Assembly (NCBI GenBank): GCA_038237475.1
Contig: JBBRYS010000007.1
Coordinates: 186,001-250,000, forward strand
Reading direction: 5' to 3'
DNA: 64,000 nucleotides
Source: JAOAPY01 sp038237475
GTDB lineage: Bacteria; Acidobacteriota; Blastocatellia; Pyrinomonadales; Pyrinomonadaceae
Each line of letters starts with the position of its first letter. Position 1 is the first letter of the stretch. This document shows positions 33,128-41,960 of the stretch, one piece after another. Position numbers and translations under genes: made by a program. The notes beneath the pieces are model-generated. The model ran no database searches. It had not been told where the DNA came from and saw only the letters and a list, made by a program, of their open reading frames with translations.

Positions 33128-34294
33128 TCAGATATTGCGACGCATTGATTCCAGGCCGGCAGTGATCGCCTCGATGGATGTTGAGAACGAAAAACGCAAA
33201 TGACCTTCTCCCTGGGCTCCGAAAACTATCCCGGGTACTGTCGCCACTTGCGCCTTTTCGAGCAGGATGTCGGCTGCTTCGCGACTGTCTGAACTGACGC
33301 GGGTGACATCCGGAAACGCGTAGAACGTTCCCGCCGGCAAAGCGCACTGCAATCCCAACTCGTTTAAGCCCGCCAGCATTAGATCACGCCGTTCTCGATA
33401 AGCGGCCCGGTGAATTTGAAAGTGATCCGACTCGCAATCAAAGGCAGCCAGGCCAGCCCACTGCGTAGGCGTAGAGACGCCGTTGGAAGAATATAGTGTA
33501 GCCTTGCGCAACCCGGTCATCCATGGCTCCAGCGCCGCAACGTATCCCAGCCGCCAGCCGGTCATCGCATACGATTTGGAAAAGGTAAAGGAAGTAATGG
33601 TGCGCTCGAGCATTCCCTCGAGTGAAGCAATTGACACATGCTCGCCGTCATAGACGAGATCTTCATAAGCCTCATCAGCGATCACGATCAAGTCTCGTTC
33701 GATTGCGAAACGCGCCACTGCTTCCGCTTCTGCGCGAGTGAAGACAATGCCGGTCGGATTTTGCGGCGTGTTGAAATAGATCACCTTGGTTCGCGGTGTG
33801 GTGTAACGGGCGAGTGTTTCTGCAAACCCGTCAGCCCGCGCTTCGCTTGTCGGCACCAGAATGGATCGACCCTGGCAATAGGCGACCAGATCTTTAATCG
33901 GCGTCCAGTATGGTGAAAAGAGCAGCGCTTCGTCGCCGGGATCGAGCACCGACTGAAAGGCGCCAAACAAACCCTGCATGCCGCCATTAAGTACGATGAC
34001 ATTTTCGTCGCGCACAGCGATGCGGTTTCGGGTCCGCAGTTTCTCGGCAATGGCCGCGCGCAACGGAGCTATCCCTGAGGACGGTGCATAACGGGTTTTA
34101 TTATCATGGACTGCCTGGATGAGCGCCTCCTTGATGAGTTCCGGAGTGTTCATGTAGGGCTCGCCGCCTTCGAATTGATGGACGGTGGCGCCGCTCGAGA
34201 GCAGTGCCATGACTCGATTGCGGATGTTCACAATGTCGGAAAAGCCGACTTCGCCAAGCCTCGCGGCCAGACGGAAAGCTGGTGACCTTGTCAC
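33128..34294 (-). CDS. Class I/II PLP aminotransferase (aspartate aminotransferase-like)
   Basis: A pyridoxal-phosphate enzyme of about 388 residues. Motifs: FEGGEPYMNTPE, YAPSSGIAPLRAAIAEKL, YFNTPQNPTG, IADEAYEDLVYDG and the Schiff-base Lys in SFTFSKSYAMTGWRLGY. The start is taken as GTG 34294 (VTRSPAFRLA), with GGAGG 13 bases upstream. A longer frame reaching 34351 would begin inside the -10 box of the promoter at 34338-34367, so it is rejected. It heads the thiL-cysS cluster. The exact amino donor cannot be told. Confidence 0.9.
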   Translation of the reverse strand: MTRSPAFRLAARLGEVGFSDIVNIRNRVMALLSSGATVHQFEGGEPYMNTPELIKEALIQAVHDNKTRYAPSSGIAPLRAAIAEKLRTRNRIAVRDENVIVLNGGMQGLFGAFQSVLDPGDEALLFSPYWTPIKDLVAYCQGRSILVPTSEARADGFAETLARYTTPRTKVIYFNTPQNPTGIVFTRAEAEAVARFAIERDLIVIADEAYEDLVYDGEHVSIASLEGMLERTITSFTFSKSYAMTGWRLGYVAALEPWMTGLRKATLYSSNGVSTPTQWAGLAAFDCESDHFQIHRAAYRERRDLMLAGLNELGLQCALPAGTFYAFPDVTRVSSDSREAADILLEKAQVATVPGIVFGAQGEGHLRFSFSTSIEAITAGLESMRRNI

Positions 34295-34337
34295 TTTTAT
34301 GAGTGGACCTCCAAGAAGCGTGGGTGAATGACAGAGG

Positions 34338-34367
34338 ATTATAGCTTGCACGGCTAAGGGCGTCTAA
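34338..34367 (-). promoter_or_regulatory. Sigma-70-type promoter of the aminotransferase-thiL-cysS cluster
   Basis: On the minus strand a perfect -10 TATAAT (34343-34338) stands 18 bases after TTAGAC (34367-34362). Transcription would begin near 34331, leaving a leader of about 37 bases before GTG 34294. Confidence 0.6.
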
Positions 34368-34380
34368 TGGAGGGAAGTTA

Positions 34381-34480
34381 AGCTTGTACTTTGAGCTTTG
34401 TACTTTGAGCTTTGAGCTTTGGTAGCCAAAGGGCTGGGAGCCACGGGCAAGGGGCGAAGGGCAAAGCACAAAGCACAAAC
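34381..34480. repeat. Inverted pair of heptad arrays (TTTGAGC / AAAGCAC)
   Basis: The left array has TTTGAGC, TTTGTAC, TTTGAGC, TTTGAGC (about 34391-34422). The right array has AAGGGCA, AAGCACA, AAGCACA (about 34456-34480). The two can pair across a GC-rich spacer. Same layout as at 16394-16510. Confidence 0.7.
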
Positions 34481-34710
34481 CCAATGACTCAGAATCAAAA
34501 CCAAACCCTTCTACCAACTTGAGAACTTACCTTTAAGCCTGAGATTTAACTCAACGCCGCTAAGTCCAAGTATTGACACGCGCATAGGCCGCGAGTAACA
34601 TGGCCGGGATTAAGGCGTCTGGCTCAGCGTCGTCAGGCTCCGAACTTTCATTTTCCCGATCCCGAATCCGGGCCAAGATCAGCATCGAATTCAGCGTAGG
34701 TCGTCAAAGC

Positions 34711-35175
34711 ATGAGTCACCCTGCTGTTGCCATCCCCGAAAAGCTCTTCTTTAAGATCGGAGAGGTTTGCGAACTGGCGGGAGTACAGGCGCACGTGCTG
34801 CGTTACTGGGAATCCGAATTTCCTACTCTGGTACCGCAAAAAAATCGTGCGGGCCAGCGCGTCTATCGCAAGAGAGACGTTGAAATGGCCCTGCGCATTA
34901 AGGAATTGCTCTACGACGATCAGTACACGATCGCCGGCGCCAAGAAGCGCCTGGCCAACGAAGTGCGCACCGGCGCCAGACTAAAAGCGGTTTCCGACGA
35001 GCACGGTGAAGACGGTCAGACACCCTCGCTCCGGCATGAAGTTCCTGTACCTGCGAACGGAGAACATTCAACCGTCGAGGATCGCATGGCACTCCGCCGC
35101 GTCGCCTCAGAGTTGCGAGAGTTGCTCGGATTACTCGAAGCGGAAAGCAAAGCATCCAGTCCTGCTTCCAAATAA
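34711..35175 (+). CDS. MerR family transcriptional regulator
   Basis: A 154-residue DNA-binding protein. The start is put at ATG 34711 (MSHPAVAIPEKLFFKIGEV), close to the MerR winged helix-turn-helix. The motif LFFKIGEVCELAGVQAHVLRYWESEFPTLVPQKNRAGQRVYRKRDVE is read in pieces: KIGEV, VLRYWE and QRVYRKRDV. There is no C-terminal ligand domain, only a charged helix (RVASELRELLGLLEAESK) that may form the dimer coil. It sits 69 bases before tRNA-Pro, an arrangement seen in other bacterial groups. Confidence 0.92.
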   Translation: MSHPAVAIPEKLFFKIGEVCELAGVQAHVLRYWESEFPTLVPQKNRAGQRVYRKRDVEMALRIKELLYDDQYTIAGAKKRLANEVRTGARLKAVSDEHGEDGQTPSLRHEVPVPANGEHSTVEDRMALRRVASELRELLGLLEAESKASSPASK

Positions 35176-35202
35176 CTCTCGCGCCAGGATGTGCCTCCTC
35201 AT

Positions 35203-35230
35203 TTGACAATTATTTTTTTGCAGAGATACT
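35203..35230 (+). promoter_or_regulatory. Promoter of tRNA-Pro
   Basis: A perfect -35 TTGACA (35203-35208) stands 16 bases before GATACT (35225-35230). The T-rich spacer is typical. Transcription would start about 8 bases before the tRNA. Confidence 0.75.
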
Positions 35231-35244
35231 AGTGAAACCAGTAG

Positions 35245-35321
35245 CGGGACGTGGCGCAGCCTGGTAGCGCGCACGCTTGGGGTGCGTGAGGTCCCGAGTT
35301 CAAATCTCGGCGTCCCGACCA
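35245..35321 (+). tRNA. tRNA-Pro with anticodon GGG
   Basis: The 77 bases fold as a cloverleaf. The acceptor stem is CGGGACG/CGTCCCG and the D stem GCGC/GCGC. The anticodon stem is CACGC/GCGTG with the loop TTGGGGT, giving anticodon GGG. The variable loop is AGGTC and the T stem CCGAG/CTCGG with loop TTCAAAT. The 3' CCA (35319-35321) is encoded. Confidence 0.97.
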
Positions 35322-35325
35322 GATT

Positions 35326-35365
35326 AAGGGCCTTCAATCATTTCCGATTGAAGGCCCTTTCTTCA
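35326..35365 (+). terminator. Terminator of tRNA-Pro
   Basis: GGGCCTTCAATC (35328-35339) pairs perfectly with GATTGAAGGCCC (35346-35357), 6-base loop, followed by TTTCTTC. It begins 7 bases after the encoded CCA. Confidence 0.9.
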
Positions 35366-35398
35366 CTTCAGACCGGCTGGCCACGTTTCTAAACAGAG

Positions 35399-37456
35399 TT
35401 ACTGACTGCATTCGCCGTTACTGTGCGTGACCACCGGGGCAAAGCGGCGCTGATATTCGGTCGAGGTCAGGAACGAACAAACCATGCCGCGGTAATTTGC
35501 CGGTTCGCCGTCCAGCACCTTCAGCCAAAAGCGATAACCACCCTCGTCGGGATTTCGTCGCAGATAACCAAAGTACTGCATTATCACAAAGCTCTGGTTG
35601 TAAACAGCCCGCTGAAATGCTGCCCGCTCAATCACCTCTCTGAGCACCAGGCTGCGACTGTCGTTCATGCTGGTGCCCGTACGATATTTATCGATGAGGG
35701 CGCTGCGTTCTGAAGACAAGTCGATACCGCTGCTGTTGCTTATCGTAGCCAGCAAACTATCCGCAAACGCTTCCGCAGTAGTTCCGTCGAGGTACCTTTG
35801 TTGAAATTCCTCTCGTTCTACGAAGCGATCGGCAAACGCATTGCGGGCTGCGTCAAGATTTGCCCCACCGACAACCTGCTGGCGATCAGCCGAGAACTCC
35901 GCGTAGCTCAGACGCCGGCCCAGTCCCGCGCTGTAGAGACGATAGATGAAGGAACCGGTTCGTTGAAATTCCGATTCGATAAAGAAAGCGGCGCTCACCC
36001 CAACGCGCTGTCTGCGCAGGCAAACCAGATCTGCACCGCAGCGAGCCAGTTGATCTTCCCAGTAAGCGAGCCCTCCCGCATCCGGTTCTCGTCCGAGGAA
36101 ATTGAGGTAGTGCTCTCTCACAAAGAACATGTCTTCGTCGAGCGGATTAACCGTGGCTGGGTTTTCGGTGGCGGTAAAGACTGCTTCGGTCGTATTGCCG
36201 ATCGGAGAGATTGAACGCTGAGCCGGGGCAAAGGTGTAATTTCCGCGCGTGGCCCCAACGATGTAGAAGCCGCCCGGCTCCACTTCAAAAGAATAGAAAC
36301 CGTTAGCGTTGGTAATCGTGCGCCCATTTGCGGATCCGCTGAGTTGCATGGTGACGCCGCCGAGCGGTGCGCCATCGGCCGTTGTAACCACACCACTGAT
36401 GGTGGCGGCTGAAGCGGTCGGACCAGCGCCGGATCCAACTGCGAAAGGCGAGAGCGAAGTAACGTCCGCGCAAAGTTGCTTGGTATTGAAGTTTTGTGTG
36501 CTCGAAGCGAGGTTTACCCAGACGCCGCCTTCCTTGTGCAACATGCGGAGGTGTGAAAAAGTCGCGCCGTCGGTTATTGACGGCAGGAGGAAGCAAACGT
36601 GAACGGGATTTGTGTAGGTGGCCGTGGTTGAGATGTCGTAAGCCGGGCCAATGAAAGTCAAACCTGCAGGTGGGCCCGTTTGTGCCGCAGGGTCAAGCTG
36701 TTGCAATGAAGTAGTGCCTGCCACGGTGACACTCGGGAAGAGGAGTGTGACGCCGCCAAAGTCTGCCTTAGCGTTTGAAGCTACCGGAGTGGCGCGTGTG
36801 ATTGTGGTCCGAGTTGTCGAAAGGCAGACATTATCGACCTGGAAGTTGAGCCAGCTAAACCCCACTGACTCGGCGAAGCGCAGTCGCGCCGTCACTCCGG
36901 CAAATCCGCTAACATCAAAGGTCAGCAGCGTCGGAGTCTTGGTCAGCGGATCGCCAACCTGCGTCTGAAAAAGCTTTGCGTAGATATCACTCGCGGCTAC
37001 CGTTTCGTTCGGCGCAGTAGTCTTGAGGAGATCAACGCGGGCCTGCTGGCTATTGCTGTAGTCAAGTGTATTCGGCGTAACGAAAGACCCCGCGGTGTTG
37101 TTGTAGGCGATGTAAAACGAGAGAGTTCCCGACTGTCCGGCGGGCAGCGTAAAGTCCTGATACAACTCATCGACGCTTTGATTACTTTGATCGACGACGG
37201 CGCCACGGGTACCTTGCGGCGGGGCAGAGATAGTATGTGAACTGAACGGAGACAAGGTGCCAGTATAGTTATACCAGTTGGCTGTATAGCCAGGAACGAC
37301 TCGCGTATATACGGTCCAACCCGTCAGATTGCCGGTTTCGAAATTTCCATTAGTAAACGTGCATTGGGCTCGGGCACTGAGCGGAGCCAAAAGCAGAAAC
37401 AGAAAAATCACCGCTAAGTTGACGGTGTGGCTGCGAAACTGGGCGAGTGAGAACAT
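35399..37456 (-). CDS. Exported multidomain protein with DUF4214 region
   Basis: A 685-residue secreted or surface protein. A signal peptide ends near PLSARAQ. Residues 32-210 form a beta-rich lectin-like region (NGNFETGNLTGW, YQDFTLPAGQSGTLSFYI). A conserved segment LTFIGPAYDISTTATYTNPV follows, then a carboxypeptidase-regulatory-like Ig fold (ISGVVTTADGAPLGGVTMQL). The C-terminal 230 residues hold two DUF4214-like blocks (REHYLNFLGREPDAGGLAYW and QYFGYLRRNPDEGGYRFWL). GGGGAGG before the ATG. DUF4214 is found in bacterial surface proteins of unknown role. It is divergent from sucC. Confidence 0.9.
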   Translation of the reverse strand: MFSLAQFRSHTVNLAVIFLFLLLAPLSARAQCTFTNGNFETGNLTGWTVYTRVVPGYTANWYNYTGTLSPFSSHTISAPPQGTRGAVVDQSNQSVDELYQDFTLPAGQSGTLSFYIAYNNTAGSFVTPNTLDYSNSQQARVDLLKTTAPNETVAASDIYAKLFQTQVGDPLTKTPTLLTFDVSGFAGVTARLRFAESVGFSWLNFQVDNVCLSTTRTTITRATPVASNAKADFGGVTLLFPSVTVAGTTSLQQLDPAAQTGPPAGLTFIGPAYDISTTATYTNPVHVCFLLPSITDGATFSHLRMLHKEGGVWVNLASSTQNFNTKQLCADVTSLSPFAVGSGAGPTASAATISGVVTTADGAPLGGVTMQLSGSANGRTITNANGFYSFEVEPGGFYIVGATRGNYTFAPAQRSISPIGNTTEAVFTATENPATVNPLDEDMFFVREHYLNFLGREPDAGGLAYWEDQLARCGADLVCLRRQRVGVSAAFFIESEFQRTGSFIYRLYSAGLGRRLSYAEFSADRQQVVGGANLDAARNAFADRFVEREEFQQRYLDGTTAEAFADSLLATISNSSGIDLSSERSALIDKYRTGTSMNDSRSLVLREVIERAAFQRAVYNQSFVIMQYFGYLRRNPDEGGYRFWLKVLDGEPANYRGMVCSFLTSTEYQRRFAPVVTHSNGECSQ

Positions 37457-37788
37457 GGGATCCTCCCCGGCGAGCGAAATGTGCAGAGCTGACTCCGATA
37501 CTGGGCAGTTGAAGTCTTCATTTGTAATGTCAGAATCCGCGATTCCATTTCCGGAGTTTTATGAGGGCGAGGTCTGAGCCCTCCCCAACGGGCTGAAGAC
37601 CGCAGTAAGTCCCAGTTGCAGCGTGGGACAAGGGGGAACACGGTGACAGGTCGCGTAGGTTGATGCCACCAGGAGCTAAAGGCGAGTGAGGTGCCGTTGA
37701 AGGTGCCAACTTGCGATTAGCGAATTCGTGCGGCTACACTCCCAGTGTTCCGATTAAAAGCTCAGATAAGGGTCGTTGTTTCCAAAAC
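37457..37788. other. Intergenic region between DUF4214 gene and sucC, with sucC promoter
   Basis: The 332 bases hold a likely sigma-70 promoter for sucC: TTGCGA (37711-37716) and TACACT (37735-37740) with an 18-base spacer. A leader of about 42 bases precedes ATG 37789. No gene or repeat is seen in the rest. Confidence 0.55.
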
Positions 37789-38949
37789 ATGAAGATTCAC
37801 GAATATCAAGCGAAAGAGTTATTGAAGAATTTTGGCGTGCCGGTTCCCAGAGGCTTCGTTGCTCATTCAGCCGCAGAGGCTTTTGAAGCCGCGAAAAAAC
37901 TGGCCACACCGATCGTCGTCGTCAAAGCGCAAATTCACGCAGGCGGCCGCGGCAAGGGCGGCGGCGTGAAGCTGGCGAAAAGCCCCGAGGAAGCTCGCGA
38001 CATCGCCGGCCAGATACTGGGCATGAACCTGGTCACACATCAGACCGGACCGGAAGGCCGTGAAGTGCGCGTGCTGCTGGTCGAAGAAGGTTTGCCGATC
38101 GATAAAGAATTCTATCTCGGCATCGTGCTTGACCGCGTGTCAGGCCGATCTGTGTTTATGGCCTCGTCAGCTGGAGGCATGGACATCGAGGAAGTGGCCG
38201 CGCACACTCCGGAAAAGATTATGAAAGAGACGATCGATCCGGCCGTTGGCTTTCGCGGTTTTCAGGCGAGGAAGCTGGCCTTCGGGTTGGGTATTCCGGC
38301 TCCGTTGATCGGTGCAGCAGTCAAGTTCATGCAGTCGCTTTACACCGCTTATGAAAAGATGGACGCTTCGCTGATGGAGATCAACCCCTTCCTGCTGACC
38401 AAAGACGAACGCCTGATCGCCCTCGATGCAAAAGTGACTCTCGACGACAACGCGATGTTCCGTCACAAGGAATTTTTGGGACTGCGCGATCTGAATGAGG
38501 AAGAGCCGCTGGAAATTGAAGCGTCGAAGTTCGACCTCAACTATATCAAACTTGACGGTAACATCGCCTGCATGGTTAACGGGGCGGGTCTCGCGATGGC
38601 CACCATGGATATCATCAAGCTGGCGGGCGGCGAGCCGGCGAACTTTCTTGACGTTGGTGGCGGCGCGTCGCAGGAACGAGTTGAAGCGGCGTTTCGCATC
38701 CTGCTGGCGGACCCAAACGTGAAGGCGGTGCTGATCAATATTTTTGGCGGGATTGTCCGCTGCGATATGGTCGCGCGCGGAGTTGTCGAAGCAGCGAAGA
38801 ACCTCGGCATTAGGGTGCCCGTAGTGGTTCGTCTCGAAGGCACCAATGTCGAAGAAGGTCAGCGCGTCATCCGCGAGTCTGGTTTGAACTTTACCGTTGC
38901 CAAAGGGATGGAAGACGCCGCTCAAAAGATTGTCGCGCTCGCTGCTTAA
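37789..38949 (+). CDS. sucC: Succinyl-CoA synthetase beta subunit
   Basis: The ATP-grasp subunit of the TCA-cycle enzyme that turns succinyl-CoA to succinate with nucleotide phosphorylation. It has 386 residues from ATG 37789 (MKIHEYQAKELL). Motifs: VVVKAQIHAGGRGKGGGVKL (ATP-grasp Lys and Gly loop), the Mg-binding ALMEINPFLLT-like block, NGAGLAMATMDIIKLAGG, FLDVGGGASQE and NIFGGIVRCD. Unusually the alpha subunit gene does not follow it; two other genes lie in between. Confidence 0.97.
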   Translation: MKIHEYQAKELLKNFGVPVPRGFVAHSAAEAFEAAKKLATPIVVVKAQIHAGGRGKGGGVKLAKSPEEARDIAGQILGMNLVTHQTGPEGREVRVLLVEEGLPIDKEFYLGIVLDRVSGRSVFMASSAGGMDIEEVAAHTPEKIMKETIDPAVGFRGFQARKLAFGLGIPAPLIGAAVKFMQSLYTAYEKMDASLMEINPFLLTKDERLIALDAKVTLDDNAMFRHKEFLGLRDLNEEEPLEIEASKFDLNYIKLDGNIACMVNGAGLAMATMDIIKLAGGEPANFLDVGGGASQERVEAAFRILLADPNVKAVLINIFGGIVRCDMVARGVVEAAKNLGIRVPVVVRLEGTNVEEGQRVIRESGLNFTVAKGMEDAAQKIVALAA

Positions 38950-39006
38950 TAATTGGGCAGGCCGTGCGAACTTAGTCGCGGAACCGGCGGTTTTGCTCTG
39001 GCGAAA

Positions 39007-39474
39007 ATGTTCCCCCAAAAACTTTTTAAGGTCCTGCTCTGGATTAGCCGCTTTGGCCTCGTCCTGTTGTTTCTGTTCACGGCCGGCGCCAAGATTGCGA
39101 TCATCAAGACCTTCGCTTCGAATGTAGGTGAATTGCTTGCAGCGTCGGGCATTAATTATGAGCGCTGGATGTGGCCCGCGACGATCGCCGTAATCGCTAC
39201 TGAAATTATTAGCGCTATCCTTTTGATTTTTCGCCCCACAGTCAGGCTGGGTGCGCTGATCGGAGGCTTGTTGCTGGTCGGATTCAGCGGCTTCGCTCTT
39301 TACTACGTCTACATATTGCATGGCGAGCCACTGGAATGCGGTTGCTTTGGAGGCATCATCGCCAGCCAGTTGGGAGTAAAGACTGCCTTGCGAAACCTGG
39401 CGTTGCTCATTCCCGTTCTGTTGGTTTACTTTGGCTACCGCAGGCGCAAACTCGCAATCGGAGTATCCTGCTGA
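39007..39474 (+). CDS. MauE/DoxX-like membrane protein
   Basis: A 155-residue membrane protein from ATG 39007 with four hydrophobic helices. The motif LECGCFGG between helices 3 and 4 is typical of the MauE family, in which the Cys pair is linked to disulfide or quinone redox work. The helix start RFGLVLLFLFTAGAKIA also fits. It stands 57 bases after sucC. The alternative start further upstream has no support. The substrate is unknown. Confidence 0.8.
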   Translation: MFPQKLFKVLLWISRFGLVLLFLFTAGAKIAIIKTFASNVGELLAASGINYERWMWPATIAVIATEIISAILLIFRPTVRLGALIGGLLLVGFSGFALYYVYILHGEPLECGCFGGIIASQLGVKTALRNLALLIPVLLVYFGYRRRKLAIGVSC

Positions 39475-39485
39475 CGAGGTTAATT

Positions 39486-40889
39486 TTGGCAACTCTTTCA
39501 TTTTGGGGCGGCGTCGGCACTGTCACCGGATCTAAATATCTGGTTGAGATGGACAGTTCTCGGGTCTTAGTTGATTGCGGCATGTTTCAGGGGTTGAAAG
39601 AACTTCGGGAACGTAACTGGCAAGAGCCGCCCTTCGATCCGCGCACCATTGATGCAGTTCTGATCACGCACGCGCATATCGATCATACCGGTTACCTTCC
39701 GCGTCTGGTGGCCCAGGGTTACCGTGGGCCAATCTACTGCTCGCGCGGCACGGCTGACCTGCTGAAAATTCTTTTGCCGGATGCCGGACGACTACAGGAA
39801 GAGGATGCGCGCTATCGCAACCGTCACAAGATCACCAGGCACTCGCCGGCTTTACCGCTCTACACCGAAGACGATGCCATGAGCACGCTCGAGCTAATCC
39901 AGCCAGTTGGGAACACTGGTGGACCAGTGGATGTCGCGCGCGGCGTGCGGGCGGAGTTTCGGGTGGCCGGTCACATTCTTGGCTCAAGTTTGGTTCTGAT
40001 CCATCTGGAAGGGGCGGGGGCCGACAAGAACGGGCGCACCATTCTTTTTTCCGGCGATCTGGGCCATTACGATCAGCCTATTATTAAGGACCCGGTAGCC
40101 CCACCAGCCTGTGACTATCTTCTTTGTGAATCGACTTATGGTGATCGGCTTCATGAACGAGAGGATCCCGCAGATCTCCTGGCGAAAATTATTAACGACG
40201 CTGCGAGTCACAATGCCCCAGTGTTGATTCCAGCATTTGCGGTGGGGCGGACTCAGGAGCTCATTTATCTGATACGCGAGCTTGAAAATGAGAAGAAGAT
40301 TCCTGTCCTTCCGGTTTGCGTAGATTCGCCAATGGCGGCCGCGGCTACCATGGCCTACAGCAAACGCACCGAGGAACAGGACGAGGATTATGCGAGCGTC
40401 CTGGCCAGACATGAGCACCCCCTGCGCACGCAGTCAATGCTCATGTGTGGGACGCGCGAAGAGTCGAAGCGCATAAACTCGCTGACCGGCGCACGCATCA
40501 TCATCAGCGCTTCAGGCATGTTAACCGGCGGCCGGGTGCTGCATCATGCGATTCGACTCGTGCCTGATCCGGAGGCCACGTTGGTGTTCGTTGGCTATCA
40601 GGCGGCAGGCACGATTGGCCGGCGGATCCTGAACGGCGAAAAGGAAGTGAGGATTCTCGGGCAATCGATCCCGGTTCGCTGCCGCATCGAGCAAATCGGC
40701 GGCTTCTCTGCACATGCCGACTGGCAAGAGGTTCTTCATTGGCTGGAGGGCATACCGGCCGCGCCTCGCTGCACGTTTCTGACCCATGGTGAACCCATTC
40801 CTGCTCAAGCGATGGCCGACCACATTCATGAAAAATTCGGTTGGACCGTCGCAGTGCCGCAGTATGGCGAACGATTCGAACTCGCCTAA
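39486..40889 (+). CDS. Metallo-beta-lactamase fold beta-CASP RNA nuclease (YSH1/CPSF-like)
   Basis: A zinc-dependent RNA-processing hydrolase of 467 residues. The start is TTG 39486, with GAGG 6 bases upstream and the family N-terminus SFWGGVGTVTGSKYLVE right after it. Motifs: LVDCGMFQG, the zinc site THAHIDHTG, FSGDLGHY, the beta-CASP block with NAPVLIPAFAVGRTQEL, ISASGMLTGGRV, and the C-terminal RNA-specificity segment GGFSAHADW. Its 3' end is followed by the sucD promoter. The RNA substrate is unknown. Confidence 0.93.
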   Translation: MATLSFWGGVGTVTGSKYLVEMDSSRVLVDCGMFQGLKELRERNWQEPPFDPRTIDAVLITHAHIDHTGYLPRLVAQGYRGPIYCSRGTADLLKILLPDAGRLQEEDARYRNRHKITRHSPALPLYTEDDAMSTLELIQPVGNTGGPVDVARGVRAEFRVAGHILGSSLVLIHLEGAGADKNGRTILFSGDLGHYDQPIIKDPVAPPACDYLLCESTYGDRLHEREDPADLLAKIINDAASHNAPVLIPAFAVGRTQELIYLIRELENEKKIPVLPVCVDSPMAAAATMAYSKRTEEQDEDYASVLARHEHPLRTQSMLMCGTREESKRINSLTGARIIISASGMLTGGRVLHHAIRLVPDPEATLVFVGYQAAGTIGRRILNGEKEVRILGQSIPVRCRIEQIGGFSAHADWQEVLHWLEGIPAAPRCTFLTHGEPIPAQAMADHIHEKFGWTVAVPQYGERFELA

Positions 40890-40897
40890 GGTCACGG

Positions 40898-40928
40898 TTG
40901 GCGCGCCGGGCGAAGGGTCGGCTATACT
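40898..40928 (+). promoter_or_regulatory. Likely sucD promoter
   Basis: TTGGCG (40898-40903) and TATACT (40923-40928) are separated by 19 bases. The site starts just after the stop codon of the beta-CASP gene and gives a leader of about 60 bases for sucD, so sucD probably has its own transcript. Confidence 0.5.
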
Positions 40929-40993
40929 CTCTCATTCATCAATTCAGGGTTTTTCATCGAAATATTAAGTCTTACTTTGAGGAGCAACACCAA

Positions 40994-41866
40994 TTGAGCG
41001 TTCTGGTTGATAAGAGCACACGCCTGATCGTACAGGGCATCACGGGCAAGGAAGGCACCTTCCACACTAAGCAGATGGTCGAGTACGGAACCAATATTGT
41101 TGGTGGCGTAACCCCCGGCAAAGGCGGCTCAATTCACGAGGGCATCCCTGTTTTCAACACAGTCTCTGAAGCCGTTAAGGAAGCCGGCGCGAACGCAACT
41201 GTTATTTATGTGCCGCCGGCATTTGCTGCCGAAGCGATCATGGAAGCAGCAGACGCTGGAATCGCGGTAGTGGTTTGTATCACTGAGGGAATTCCGACGC
41301 TCGATATGGTAAAAGTGAAGGAGTACCTGAGCGACCGGCCGGCGACGCGTTTGATCGGACCCAATTGCCCCGGCATTATTAGTCCCGGCAAGTGCAAAAT
41401 TGGAATCATGCCGGGTCATATTCATCGCGAAGGCCGAGTCGGAGTCGTTTCGCGTTCGGGAACATTGACTTATGAGGCGGTGGGCCAGCTAACGTCACTG
41501 GGTCTTGGTCAATCGAGCGCGATTGGTATTGGCGGCGACCCAATCGTGGGGACTTCGCACGTAGATGCGCTGCGGTTATTTCAGGCGGACGATGAGACCC
41601 ACGGCATCGTGATGATCGGCGAGATCGGCGGCACCGCAGAAGAAGAGGCGGCCGCTTTTGCTAAAGAGCATGTCACCAAACCAATTGTCGCGTTCATCGC
41701 CGGACAAACCGCGCCTCCCGGACGTCGCATGGGCCACGCGGGCGCCATCATCGCGGGCGGCAAGGGAACAGCAGCAGAAAAAATGGCGGCGTTGACGGCG
41801 GCGGGTATTAAGGTCGTGAAGTCGCCCGCGGATATCGGGGCAGCGATGAAAGAGGCCCTTGCGTAA
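40994..41866 (+). CDS. sucD: Succinyl-CoA synthetase alpha subunit
   Basis: It binds CoA and carries the phospho-histidine of succinyl-CoA synthetase. The start is TTG 40994 (SVLVDKSTRLIVQGITGKEGTFHT), with GAGGAG 10 bases before it, giving 290 residues, the normal length. Motifs: YGTNIVGGVTPGKGG, CITEGIPTLDM, LIGPNCPGIISPGKCKIG, SRSGTLTYE, and the active His248 in GHAGAIIAGGKGTA. The beta subunit gene lies 2 kb upstream, split from it by a MauE-like and a beta-CASP gene. Confidence 0.97.
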   Translation: MSVLVDKSTRLIVQGITGKEGTFHTKQMVEYGTNIVGGVTPGKGGSIHEGIPVFNTVSEAVKEAGANATVIYVPPAFAAEAIMEAADAGIAVVVCITEGIPTLDMVKVKEYLSDRPATRLIGPNCPGIISPGKCKIGIMPGHIHREGRVGVVSRSGTLTYEAVGQLTSLGLGQSSAIGIGGDPIVGTSHVDALRLFQADDETHGIVMIGEIGGTAEEEAAAFAKEHVTKPIVAFIAGQTAPPGRRMGHAGAIIAGGKGTAAEKMAALTAAGIKVVKSPADIGAAMKEALA

Positions 41867-41892
41867 CAGGGGCTCTTGATTTCGTCTTAGGG

Positions 41893-41925
41893 CGAAATTC
41901 AAAGTACAAAGCACAAAGATCAAAA
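41893..41925. repeat. Short AAAGNNC heptad array
   Basis: AAAGTAC, AAAGCAC, AAAGATC follow each other (about 41901-41921), 35 bases after the sucD stop. Only one arm is visible. It belongs to the same repeat type as at 16394-16510. Confidence 0.6.
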
Positions 41926-41960
41926 CCAACAACTTCGAAAGGAACCTCCTACACTACCTA

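Noticed and set aside
34295..34351. Upstream extension of the aminotransferase to 34351
   Set aside because: It would begin inside the promoter -10 box and has no ribosome binding site.
38167..39501. Long minus-strand open frame (444 codons) antisense to sucC and the MauE-like gene
   Set aside because: It lies opposite two well-supported genes, has no ribosome site and no recognisable domain, and is rich in His, Gln and Arg as antisense frames in GC-rich genes often are.
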